In this document: positions 44,290 through 52,594 of the stretch, in pieces
Position numbering within the stretch: position 1 is the first letter of the stretch
Layout of the letters: every line of letters begins with the position of its first letter
Assembly: GCF_004319545.1 (NCBI RefSeq)
Contig: NZ_CP036313.1
Location: 248,001 to 312,000, forward strand
DNA from: Desulfobacter hydrogenophilus
Lineage (GTDB): Bacteria; Desulfobacterota; Desulfobacteria; Desulfobacterales; Desulfobacteraceae
Direction: 5' to 3'
DNA: 64,000 nucleotides
The notes under the pieces: generated by a model
The model's database searches: none
What the model was told of the DNA's origin: nothing
What the model saw: only the letters and a program-made list of their open reading frames with translations
Translations under genes and position numbers: made by a program

Positions 44290-44353
44290 GGGTGTAATTG
44301 CACATTTAGGGTAAATCCGTCATAGGGTTTGCCCTAAATGTGCAATTACACCC
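44290..44353. mobile_element. Miniature Tn3-derived inverted-repeat element (TIME-like)
   Basis: A 64-bp element: GGGTGTAATTGCACATTTAG at one end and the exact inverse at the other, a 22-base perfect inverted repeat. Between them lies TAAATCCGTCATAGGGTTTG. The left 37 bases are identical to the right terminal repeat of the Tn3-family transposon at 48400-52386 (inverse). It has no gene and no clear 5-bp duplication. It lies among further small inverted repeats (ACCGGTAG/CTACCGGT at 44369-44389). Confidence 0.82.
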
Positions 44354-44492
44354 TATTATGAATCAAAACCGGTAGATTCCCTACCGGTCCTGATCCGACT
44401 TCAGATTTATAAATCCCTGAGAATGGATGGGGCTGGCATGATATTCCCCTCAAAAACCATGAAATGGTTTTGTCTCTGTGACATTAACATAG

Positions 44493-44807
44493 GTGAAAAT
44501 CAGTATCATGTCCCCGGAATTCATGCAGGAGGCGTATAACCAAGCACACGGCATTACACCCGCCACCATCAGCAAAAAGATCAATACCTTTGATTATACT
44601 ATGGCCGGCATGAATGCCAATACAATGGAAGCGGCCATAAATGAGGAACTCAAAGCCTATGATGCGGATGAGCTGAACCTGGAAGATGTGATCCGAAACC
44701 TTGATACCAAAATGAACGAATCGGCAGAAAGTCTGGAATTCGAGCAGGTTGCACAATACCGGGACAAGATTCGGGAACTGAAAAAGATTAAAACAGCCCA
44801 GCCATAA
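44493..44807 (+). pseudogene. C-terminal fragment of UvrB
   Basis: About 100 residues that match only the end of the excision nuclease UvrB: MQEAYNQAHGITPATISKKI, then a linker and the UVR motif LEDVIRNLDTKMNESAES, LEFEQVAQYRDKIRELKK. A full UvrB has about 670 residues. The first start is GTG at 44493; ATG at 44508 is also possible. It may be a gene remnant, or a stand-alone UVR-motif protein; the preserved HGITP block, which has no use outside UvrB, favours a remnant. Confidence 0.7.
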
Positions 44808-45058
44808 TCAGTGACAAAATGATCAATGGGAAAATAAAAAGACTATCAATGTTTGTGTATTTTTTTTCTTTAAACTGTGTATTTTTTTTACATATTTGAT
44901 AACCTGATTTATGTTACCTTCTTTTGATTTAAATAAAGTTTTATAAAATTAAGTAGTTATATGTTCACCTTGATGTTTGGCATTGTAATTGCTGTTATTC
45001 TAAAGATACAGAAAGAACTGTGAAAATAATAGCTTAATCATGTGAAAAGGAGAATAAA

Positions 45059-45784
45059 ATGAGAAGAGTAATTCTCTCTGTTCTATTAATTCTTGGCCTC
45101 GCGACGAGTAGTGGGGCGTCGACTATATATAACTTCTCCGGTGTATCTGCATCCGGAATAGGGTCGGCTACGATGGACGTTTCTATATCGGGCAATGTCC
45201 TAACCGTGAAGTTGGACAATACCTCACCCATTTCGACCAGTACTTCGAACGACAATATTCCCGCCCTCGTTGCGTTTGGGTGGGACCTTGGCAACGATCC
45301 CCTGCCAACAATGGTCAGCTGGAGTTTAAAGGCTTTTGATGAGAATTTTGATGAGATCTATATTGACGACCAAGATGGTAGTACTGGTGAATGGGAAATA
45401 GATCCAGATGGCAAACTCGAAGGTACCTCACTGGATTTTATCCCCAACAACGATGGTGCTTCTAGCAATGTTGCGGCTGCACTTTACAATCCTGCGGCTG
45501 AATTAATTCTTGATTCAGATGGCCAAACTCCACATTATTTTACTCAAGCAGTCCTGACTATGGAATTCGATGATACACCACTTTTTTCCTATGAACAAAA
45601 TGTAAGCCCGTACGTACGGATGCAAAGGGTTGGTAATGGTACTGCAGGCAGCTTGAAGCTGTATGGGGTGCTGGACGAGGGCGGCGGTGGCGGTGGCGGT
45701 GATCCAGTCCCAGAACCAGCGACTTTTATACTTTTCGGCATCGGTCTGTTGGGGCTTGCAAAAATTTCAAGACGAAAAAAATAA
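45059..45784 (+). CDS. PEP-CTERM sorting domain protein
   Basis: 241 residues. Signal peptide RRVILSVLLILGLATSSGAS. A beta-rich secreted body follows (no known domain), then a poly-Gly spacer (EGGGGGGGDP) and the sorting signal VPEPATFILFGIGLLGLAKI, RRKK. Proteins of this type are moved through the inner membrane by exosortase and become part of the cell surface or biofilm matrix. The exosortase itself is not in the window. An AAAAGGAGAATAAA site precedes the ATG. A strong terminator follows. Confidence 0.87.
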   Translation: MRRVILSVLLILGLATSSGASTIYNFSGVSASGIGSATMDVSISGNVLTVKLDNTSPISTSTSNDNIPALVAFGWDLGNDPLPTMVSWSLKAFDENFDEIYIDDQDGSTGEWEIDPDGKLEGTSLDFIPNNDGASSNVAAALYNPAAELILDSDGQTPHYFTQAVLTMEFDDTPLFSYEQNVSPYVRMQRVGNGTAGSLKLYGVLDEGGGGGGGDPVPEPATFILFGIGLLGLAKISRRKK

Positions 45785-45805
45785 TTCAGATTTGAACATG
45801 TCATA

Positions 45806-45845
45806 GAAAAAGGCAGGGTGAAAAAGTTCACCCTGCCTTTTTTAT
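45806..45845. terminator. Bidirectional intrinsic terminator
   Basis: Stem AAAAAGGCAGGGTGAA / TTCACCCTGCCTTTTTT with loop AAAG, with A-tract before and T-tract after. It can end both the PEP-CTERM gene (plus) and the convergent subtilisin gene (minus). Confidence 0.9.
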
Positions 45846-45937
45846 TCCGTTTGTTTTTTCGAAAGGATCTTTGTCCGATTTAAACCCTTTCTCTTTTCGT
45901 TGCGCGGCAGCCCAAAATCAGGACTACCACTTAATAG

Positions 45938-47995
45938 CTATTTATAGACCGTTATGGTATCTGCCCCTTCATTGCCCGCTGTATCAAATGCTTTCACTGA
46001 AAGCGTGTAAGCGCCTTTTGACAGCTTCCGGGTATTCCAGTTCCAACTCAATTCGCTTTTATATTTTACCGCTTTGAGTTCTCCGTCTATAAAAAGTTCC
46101 ATCCGGTTGATGCCGCTGTCATCTGAAGCCGATGCCTGAACTGTTACTCGGTTGCCAATGGATGCACCGTCACCAGGTGAAGTAATGGTGACAGCAGGCG
46201 CCTCAGTATCTTGAAAGATTACGTTGTCCACGCTCACACTGATTACGCCGGACTGTCCTCGATTCCCGGCTGTATCATAGGCCACGGCCACTAATTCGTA
46301 AGTACCATCGGCATAAGCTGTGGTGTTCCAGAAAAATGCATAGGGAGACGTGATGTCTTCATCAAGAAGCTCACCGTCAAGATAGAGTTCTACCAGAGCG
46401 ACGCCGCCCTCATCCGTGGCAGAGACATCCACAGTGATGCCGCCACTGACCAGCGCACCGCCTTGAATGGGTGTAATCGAAACAACGGGTGCCGTTGTAT
46501 CATCAGCGCTCTCATTTGCCACAGTCACTGCAATAACACTGGACCAGCCGTCATTTCCTGCGCTGTCATAGGCCACGGCCATCAGTTCATGGTCGCCGTT
46601 TGCATAGCCATAAGTGTCCCAGGCAAATGTGTAGGGCGAAGTGGTATCAGAGGATAAAAGTTCACCGTCAACGTATAGTTCAACCCGGTCCACACCCCCC
46701 TCGTCCGCCGCTGAAACGCTTACAGTCAAGCTGCCGTTGACGGTTGTGTCATTCTGGGGTGATGTGATGGCCACAGAAGGATCAATGGTATCCTCGTCAG
46801 GAACAGCAGCCAATGCAGTCTGGATGCTCTGAAGGGCGTTTATTCTGCCGTAACCGAAATAGTTATCAAACCCTGTGGTGCCAAGATCGACAGCACTCTG
46901 GGTGAGGATATCCACAACCTGGACATTGGTTAACGACGGGTTGGCTGAAAGAATCAGGGCCACTACACCGGCGGTGATGGGGGATGAAAAGGATGTCCCG
47001 TTCCAGTTTCCATACCCACCACCGCGGGTAGTTGTCAAAATGTATGAGCCTGGCGCGGCTATGTCGATCCAGTCCCCGTAATTTGAAAAACTTGCCAGAG
47101 TGTCGGATGAAGTAGTAGCGGATACCGCTACCACATTGGCACAGGCTGCAGGATAGTATGGTGTGTCAGTTGAATAGTTATGGGCACAGGCAAGGATAAC
47201 CGCACCCTTGTTCCAGGCGTAATTCACTGCATTCTGCAGGGTGGAGGAGTAGCTTGACCCACCAATACTGATGTTTATGACCCTGACGCCCTGGTCAGCA
47301 GCATAATTAATGGCTTGGGCGATGTCATAATACGTGGCATAATCATTGGCGTCTAAAACCACCAGGGGCATGATCGGGCTGTTCCATGCCACGCCGGCAA
47401 CGCCGGTAGTGTTATCGGTCATGGCTGCGGCAGATCCGGCGACAGCCGTGCCGTGTCCGAGAACATCCTGAGTATCTGTATTGTTATCAAGAAAGTTATA
47501 CCCGGCAATAAGATTACCCGCAAGATCGGGATGGGTGGGATCAACACCGGAATCAATGATGGCGATGGGAACGCTTTGGGAGCCCGTAGTCAGATCCCAT
47601 CCGCTGGGAGCTGAAATTTGCGGCAGGTGCCACTGGGAAGGGTATTGGTCATCATTGGGCACATACCCTGCTTCAGCAATAAAATTTTCTTCTACAAACT
47701 GGATGTTCGGATTCTTTGATAGCGCCTTTTTCACCTGTTCAAGAGCATGCTCAGGCACCTTGATCCGACGTACTTTTATTTTTTCTATCTCTCCGGCCGT
47801 GGCAGCACCATGCGAGTTGAGAAGTTTATTCACATCACCTTTTGTAGCGCCCGATTTTACCTGAATCAGTAATTCTCCTGGCATAAATTTTTTACTGCTG
47901 CCTGCCTGGACAAAACCAGATCCAGCCAGAACCATTACCATTATGACGGCAATGGTCATTATTGTGTGTAAATTAATTTTTAATGTTTTTTTCAT
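45938..47995 (-). CDS. Secreted subtilisin-like serine protease (S8) with three Ig-like repeats
   Basis: 685 residues from the ATG at 47995, which has GGAGGT six bases upstream; the longer frame runs back into the riboswitch. Signal peptide at about residues 14-33, propeptide-like region (35-110), catalytic domain (115-405) with Asp in AIIDSGVDPTHPD, His in GHGTAVAGSAA and Ser in NGTSFSSPITAG. Three tandem repeats of about 90 residues follow (each with VELYVDGELL or similar, then AVAYDSAGN), of the bacterial Ig/cadherin-like type used for binding outside the cell. It is controlled by a GEMM-type riboswitch (see there). It converges on the PEP-CTERM gene. Confidence 0.92.
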   Translation of the reverse strand: MKKTLKINLHTIMTIAVIMVMVLAGSGFVQAGSSKKFMPGELLIQVKSGATKGDVNKLLNSHGAATAGEIEKIKVRRIKVPEHALEQVKKALSKNPNIQFVEENFIAEAGYVPNDDQYPSQWHLPQISAPSGWDLTTGSQSVPIAIIDSGVDPTHPDLAGNLIAGYNFLDNNTDTQDVLGHGTAVAGSAAAMTDNTTGVAGVAWNSPIMPLVVLDANDYATYYDIAQAINYAADQGVRVINISIGGSSYSSTLQNAVNYAWNKGAVILACAHNYSTDTPYYPAACANVVAVSATTSSDTLASFSNYGDWIDIAAPGSYILTTTRGGGYGNWNGTSFSSPITAGVVALILSANPSLTNVQVVDILTQSAVDLGTTGFDNYFGYGRINALQSIQTALAAVPDEDTIDPSVAITSPQNDTTVNGSLTVSVSAADEGGVDRVELYVDGELLSSDTTSPYTFAWDTYGYANGDHELMAVAYDSAGNDGWSSVIAVTVANESADDTTAPVVSITPIQGGALVSGGITVDVSATDEGGVALVELYLDGELLDEDITSPYAFFWNTTAYADGTYELVAVAYDTAGNRGQSGVISVSVDNVIFQDTEAPAVTITSPGDGASIGNRVTVQASASDDSGINRMELFIDGELKAVKYKSELSWNWNTRKLSKGAYTLSVKAFDTAGNEGADTITVYK

Positions 47996-47999
47996 TTTG

Positions 48000-48057
48000 G
48001 ACCTCCATTGATTACTTGCCAGGAAACAAGCATCCATAATGGAGGGAAGACTTGTTT
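48000..48057 (-). promoter_or_regulatory. Predicted expression platform: anti-SD and competing hairpin
   Basis: On the minus strand the SD region AATGGAGG (48002-48009) can pair with CCTCCATT (48038-48045). The latter lies inside a second hairpin AAACAAG / CTTGTTT (48051-48057 with 48024-48030), and its GAAAC edge also pairs with the base of the aptamer. Thus the two states would expose or hide the ribosome-binding site. This is read from sequence only. Confidence 0.55.
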
Positions 48058-48141
48058 CTTCGGCAACTCGGCTATCCGCCAGTGACGGACCCATAAGCTT
48101 TGTGTGCCGTGGTTACCCACGGGTTACCTTTGTCGGAAACG
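48054..48141 (-). promoter_or_regulatory. GEMM-I cyclic-dinucleotide riboswitch
   Basis: The minus strand shows the conserved blocks in order: GACAAAGGTAACCCGTGG, GGTAACCACGGCACACAAAG, CTTATGGGTCC, and the hallmark GGATAGCCGAGTTGCCGAAG. P1 is closed by GTTTC/GAAAC. This is the GEMM-I pattern that binds cyclic di-GMP, or cGAMP in the GEMM-Ib variant; the base that separates them was not assigned. It controls the S8 protease gene. Confidence 0.85.
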
Positions 48142-48399
48142 TCTATCTGAGAATACAGCAAAATATATACCACCGCCATATAAAAAATTAAAAAATTCCT
48201 TACCCCTTTTGCTGGTATACTTTTCCTTTCCCACCTAAATTTTGGTTTTCAACAAGAATTGACATTTTGCGCACATTATTTAACAATTGGTAAGATTCAA
48301 AAAGTGTAACAAGAGTTCAGGCAAATTTGACATAAACATTTTGTAACGTTGGGGTAAAACAATTTGGAGTGCATCATGTCCCTCAATGAGCAGAAGAAT

Positions 48400-48437
48400 G
48401 CGTGCAATTGAATATTTAGGGGAAATTCGTCATGTGG
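48400..48437 (+). repeat. Left terminal inverted repeat of the Tn3 transposon (degenerate)
   Basis: Matches the right end with about 28 of 35 positions; the outermost GGGTGT has become GCGTGC. Such wear at one end may have immobilised the element. Confidence 0.7.
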
Positions 48438-48460
48438 TTTTGCGAATCAAACTTAGTTCT

Positions 48461-49069
48461 TCATGTCTCATCTTTGAGTTTTCTACTTTTAATGAAGTTG
48501 TCTACCGTCAACCGGTGCACCCCTAAAATTCTTCCAATCGCACTGACGGAAACTTTCTTCCTGAGCAGTTCTTTTATTTCTTCCTCTTTACCGGTAAGCT
48601 TTGTTTCCTTAGAGAGGCTTCCTTTGGGCCTTCCCAGCTTTTTACCTTCACTTTTTTTGCGAGCCAGTGCTTCCTTGGTTCGCTGAGAAATCAAAGTTCT
48701 CTCTATTTCAGCAGATAATCCAAAAGCAAATGCCAACACCTTGGAATTGATATTATTCCCCAGCTCATATCCTTCTTTGACTGCATAGACCTTGATGTCA
48801 CGCTCCATACAGTCATGCAAGATGCTCATCACCTCCATCAAATTTCTACCCAAACGAGATAATTCACTGACAATCAGAATATCGTCTTCTTTGAGATTTC
48901 GTAGAAGTTCTCCCAATTTACGATCTTGATATTTTTTCGTAGCACTGACGGTTTCCTCAATCCATTCCTTGATGTGGATTTTTTTTGAGTCCGCAAATCT
49001 CAAAATTTCATATTTTTGATTTTTCACAGTCTGCTGATCTGTGCTGACTCGAATATATGCAAAAATCAT
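48461..49069 (-). CDS. tnpR: Serine recombinase (Tn3 resolvase)
   Basis: 202 residues. N-terminal catalytic domain with IFAYIRVSTDQQTVKNQ (catalytic Ser at about residue 9), ILIVSELSRLGRNLMEV (conserved Arg residues) and GLSAEIERTLISQRTKEAL. The C-terminal helix-turn-helix SVSAIGRILGVHRLTVDNFI binds DNA. It resolves cointegrates formed in replicative transposition. Divergent from the transposase gene; complete and without frameshift. Confidence 0.92.
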   Translation of the reverse strand: MIFAYIRVSTDQQTVKNQKYEILRFADSKKIHIKEWIEETVSATKKYQDRKLGELLRNLKEDDILIVSELSRLGRNLMEVMSILHDCMERDIKVYAVKEGYELGNNINSKVLAFAFGLSAEIERTLISQRTKEALARKKSEGKKLGRPKGSLSKETKLTGKEEEIKELLRKKVSVSAIGRILGVHRLTVDNFIKSRKLKDET

Positions 49070-49207
49070 ATTATTATCCTTGATGTTATATTAAATATAT
49101 TTTTAGAATTATTTTATATAAAAATTATATAAAGTAAAAGTATATTTATACAGACAAAAATAAACCATTACAAACGGACGTTTTATTAATCATCTTAAGG
49201 AGGTAAT
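49070..49207. other. Probable res/control region of the Tn3 transposon
   Basis: 138 very AT-rich bases between the divergent resolvase and transposase genes, with several short inverted TATATA-type repeats. In Tn3-family elements this gap holds the res subsites and both promoters. The exact subsites were not resolved. A strong AAGGAGG site for the transposase is at its right end. Confidence 0.55.
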
Positions 49208-52200
49208 ATGGCAACTCATCTTAAAATTCTAAATCAGAATGATATTAAAGAATTTGATTTTCCTCCACAATTTAGCGGTGAGGAGAGAAAGCGATTTTTC
49301 TATTTACCCAATTGGGCAGAGGAATTGGTTAACAGTTTTAAAACTCCAACCAATCAGGTTGGCTTTGCCTTGCAGTTTGGCTATTTCAAAGCATCCAATA
49401 AATTTTTTGTAGCCCGGAAATTTCACCAAAAAGATATTGAATTTATAGCCAAATGCTTGGGTTGTCAGCTCAATGAGCTTGATTTCGATAGTTATACAAC
49501 GAGAAGCTTTCTCAGGCACCAAGAGCTTATTCTTGCCAATACAGGATTTCGAAAATATGATAATTCTGGCAGAAAATTTTTACAAAAAGAAGCTCAAAAA
49601 TTATGTTATAGACAAATGAAACCCCGTCTCATGTTTATGTCTTTGGTGGATTTCCTAAAATCTCAAAAAATGGAAATCCCCAACTATCACACATTTTCCG
49701 AAATCATTACCGATGCCCTTAGAAATTTTGAAAAAACTCTCATTGAGGATATTGATAAGCACCTATCCACGGAAGAAAAATGTCTCCTCGATGATTTGCT
49801 TGAATTCGGGGAAGAGTACATCGACGGAGACAAGCAAGACTCGAAAATCAAGCGGTATAAAGTCACCCTTCTCAAAAAAAGCCATCAATCCACCAAGCCT
49901 TCAAAAATAAAATCCAATATCAAGTATTTACAGTACCTTGAAGGTCTCTTCAAAGAACTTGAACCGATAATCAGCACCCTCAATTTGTCGTCAGAGTTGA
50001 TCCAATACTATGCTCAAGTGGTGATTAAATCGAGGGGCTTTCAAATGAGTCGGAGAGAAAGCCGAAGATATCTTTTATTGATATCTTTTGTGAGCTACCA
50101 ATATTACAGATTGAATGACGTTTTGATTGATGCCTTACTACAATCCGTCCAAAGCACCATAAATACAACCGATAGAAATCACAAAGAGATTTTTTACAAT
50201 CAGCGAAAGGAAAGGCATCAAAAACTACATGTCTTTTCCCAGAGAGTGACCAGTCATCTAACCGCCATTGAGCAAGCCCAAACAATCCTGCATGATAAAA
50301 ATTTATCCGCTGATGAGAAGGTTGAGAGTCTACAGGCGTTGTTTTCTGAAAAATTTGAGCAGGACTCCGTTGAAATTCAAAATCAAGTAAACCAGCTTGG
50401 TGCGGAGGCAAAACAGATTACCAAAAATATTGATTTTTATGATCTGCTGGAGAGTAAATCCCTAAAACTGCAAAACAGAGCCTCCGAAATCGTCAAGCAT
50501 ATTCAATTCGATGAGCAAACTTCAAATAAAACTTTATTGCAAGCCATTGAGTATTACAAGAAAAAAGACGGGAACGTGGGGAAAGATCCTCCCGTGGATT
50601 TCTTAGACGTCAAAGAACAAAAGGTTTTGATCTCCTCCGATGGGAAATTCAGAGTCTCTCTGTATAAAGTTTTGCTGTTTTCAGAGATTGCGAACGGTAT
50701 TCGGTCTGGTGCATTGAACCTCAAATTTTCCTACAAATATAGAGCTTTTGATGATTACTTGATTTCTCAAGATGTTTGGGAGGCTAACAAACAATATTTG
50801 TTGGAAAAGGCAGGTCTCGAAGGGGTTCAAGATTTTGCGGCGTTGGAAGACAAACTAAAAAAGGCCCTACAAGAACAATTCCGAGAAACCAATCAGAATA
50901 TTATCAATGGAAAAAACGAATATGCAACGATTCAGAAAGACGGTTCATTAAAGATAAAAACTCCAAAACTGGAAAAAGATATAACCTCCGAAATTGTTTC
51001 TGATTTTTTTCCTAAAAATCGTGTCATCCCTTTGCTTGAGGTGCTTTCTACGGTTAATAAGATTTCTCAGTTTACCGACTGTTTTGAATATTGGCAGCAG
51101 AAACACGGTCGAGAGAAACCCGATAATAAGGTCTTCTTTGCTGGTATTACTGGCTATGGGTGCAATTTGGGGATAACCAAAACCTCTCAAATTTCCCGCA
51201 ATATCAACCCATCTGAATTGGAAAATACAACCAGTTGGTATTTCAATCATGAAAACATCATTCGTGCCAATGACAAGATTCTGAGCTTACTGGATCGGTT
51301 ACAGCTCCCTAAATTATTCAAACGGAATCAGGCTATCACCCATACCAGCAGTTACGGACAAAAATTCAGTATTGGCGTTGATTCCTTGAATGCCAGCTAT
51401 TCCTACAAGTACTTCGGCAAAGGCAAGGGAGTCAGCGTATACAGCTTTATTGATGAGTGCCACCGGCTATTTTATTCCACTGTAATAAATTCGGCGGAAA
51501 GAGAGGCTGCATATGTGATTGACGGATTTATGCACAATGATGTGGTGCAAAGCGATATCCATTCCACCGACACTCATGGGTACAGCGAGATGATATTTGG
51601 GGTGACCCACCTGTTGGGAATTTCCTTTGCCCCCCGGATCAAGAGTTTTAAAAAACAGCAGTTGTACAGCTTTGAAAGCCCATCAATTTTGAAGGATCTT
51701 GGCTATCATGTATTGCCGAAGGGAACAATTGATCTCAAAATCATTGCTGAACAGTGGGATCAGATTTTACGATTTATCGCCACCATCAAGCTGAAAGAGA
51801 CTTCCGCTTCGCAGCTTTTCAGACGACTGAGTTCCTACTCCAAGCAGCATCCGCTTTACAGGGCTTTGAAACAGTTTGGGCGGATCATTAAAACCCTTTT
51901 TCTGCTCAGATATATCGACGATGTGGAGTTGCGACAAATGATTGAAAAAATGTTGAACAAACTGGAAAGTTCCAACAAGTTTGGAAAAGCAGTCTTCCAC
52001 GGCAATAATCAGGAATTTCAACTATCCACCAAAGAAGAACAGCTGATTGCGGACGGATGCAAACGGCTTATCGAAAATGCGATTATCTGTTGGAATTATA
52101 TGTATTTATCCAAAAAAATAAATGACGCCAGCTCTGATGCAAAAAAGGACACCATGACCAAAACAATCAAAAATGGTTCTGTGATTACCTGGCAACACAT

Positions 52201-52285
52201 CAACTTGCAGGGAGAATATGATTTTTCTGAGGAAAATTTAAAAAATCCGATTGAATTTGAACTTCCAGAATTATTGGATCTGTAG
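49208..52285 (+). CDS. tnpA: Tn3-family transposase
   Basis: 1025 residues. An N-terminal DUF4158 domain (RKRFFYLPNWAEELVNSF ... GFALQFGYFKASNKFF, about 25-150) and a C-terminal DDE domain (about 600-990) make up the standard TnpA. Key parts: FFAGITGYGCNLGITKTSQI, IGVDSLNASYSYKYFGKGKG (first Asp), YVIDGFMHNDVVQSDIHSTD (second Asp) and GYSEMIFGVTHLLGISFAPR with the catalytic Glu further on in the domain. It has no internal stop. Codon use is AT-rich compared with flanking genes. Confidence 0.93.
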   Translation: MATHLKILNQNDIKEFDFPPQFSGEERKRFFYLPNWAEELVNSFKTPTNQVGFALQFGYFKASNKFFVARKFHQKDIEFIAKCLGCQLNELDFDSYTTRSFLRHQELILANTGFRKYDNSGRKFLQKEAQKLCYRQMKPRLMFMSLVDFLKSQKMEIPNYHTFSEIITDALRNFEKTLIEDIDKHLSTEEKCLLDDLLEFGEEYIDGDKQDSKIKRYKVTLLKKSHQSTKPSKIKSNIKYLQYLEGLFKELEPIISTLNLSSELIQYYAQVVIKSRGFQMSRRESRRYLLLISFVSYQYYRLNDVLIDALLQSVQSTINTTDRNHKEIFYNQRKERHQKLHVFSQRVTSHLTAIEQAQTILHDKNLSADEKVESLQALFSEKFEQDSVEIQNQVNQLGAEAKQITKNIDFYDLLESKSLKLQNRASEIVKHIQFDEQTSNKTLLQAIEYYKKKDGNVGKDPPVDFLDVKEQKVLISSDGKFRVSLYKVLLFSEIANGIRSGALNLKFSYKYRAFDDYLISQDVWEANKQYLLEKAGLEGVQDFAALEDKLKKALQEQFRETNQNIINGKNEYATIQKDGSLKIKTPKLEKDITSEIVSDFFPKNRVIPLLEVLSTVNKISQFTDCFEYWQQKHGREKPDNKVFFAGITGYGCNLGITKTSQISRNINPSELENTTSWYFNHENIIRANDKILSLLDRLQLPKLFKRNQAITHTSSYGQKFSIGVDSLNASYSYKYFGKGKGVSVYSFIDECHRLFYSTVINSAEREAAYVIDGFMHNDVVQSDIHSTDTHGYSEMIFGVTHLLGISFAPRIKSFKKQQLYSFESPSILKDLGYHVLPKGTIDLKIIAEQWDQILRFIATIKLKETSASQLFRRLSSYSKQHPLYRALKQFGRIIKTLFLLRYIDDVELRQMIEKMLNKLESSNKFGKAVFHGNNQEFQLSTKEEQLIADGCKRLIENAIICWNYMYLSKKINDASSDAKKDTMTKTIKNGSVITWQHINLQGEYDFSEENLKNPIEFELPELLDL

Positions 52286-52325
52286 GTGCTTTAAAATGGG
52301 AAGTGGAATTTCGGCGTAAAACCTT

Positions 52326-52386
52326 GGGTGTATTGACATTTGATGAAATCCTATGACGGATTTACCCTAAATGTGCAATTACACCC
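52326..52386. repeat. Right end of the Tn3 transposon as a 61-bp palindrome
   Basis: GGGTGTATTGACATTTGATG at the left and, inverted, GGGTGTAATTGCACATTTAG at the right. The right 37 bases are the transposon terminal repeat. The left half is a diverged copy in the opposite direction, so the whole resembles the miniature element at 44290-44353. Confidence 0.7.
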
Positions 52387-52594
52387 ATATATCTATTATA
52401 ATAAATTTGAAAGATTCTCTTGGTTAGTGTAAACTCTTAAACATCGTAACTCTTTGTAATTTACTTTTTTTTCTTAACGATAAAGGTTGCATCCTGAAGT
52501 GTTGCGAAAGGCTCAAACCTTTGCATCATCCAATATATACCGGCCGGCCAGTTGAAAAAATCTTCCCCGCAACAAAACACAAAGGGGTAGCACC
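52387..52594. other. Leader region before the response regulator operon
   Basis: No gene. Apart from a hairpin AAAGGTT / AACCTTT (52483-52522) there is nothing I recognise. An AAAGGGGTAG site lies before the HD-GYP start. The promoter was not identified. Confidence 0.4.

Larger units (their letters stand above)
48400..52386. mobile_element. Tn3-family transposon (resolvase + transposase)
   Basis: About 4.0 kb. Right end 52350-52386 is a clean 37-bp terminal repeat ending in ACACCC. Left end 48400-48437 (GCGTGCAATTGAATATTTAG, GGGAAATTCGTCATG) is the inverse form with about seven mismatches in 35. It carries a serine resolvase and a large Tn3-type transposase in divergent order with an AT-rich gap as likely res site. 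No passenger genes. No clear 5-bp target duplication (AGAAT versus ATATC). Confidence 0.82.

Noticed and set aside
47996..48094. N-terminal extension of the subtilisin
   Set aside because: The extra codons fall in the riboswitch expression platform, and the ATG at 47995 has a proper GGAGGT site followed by a signal peptide.
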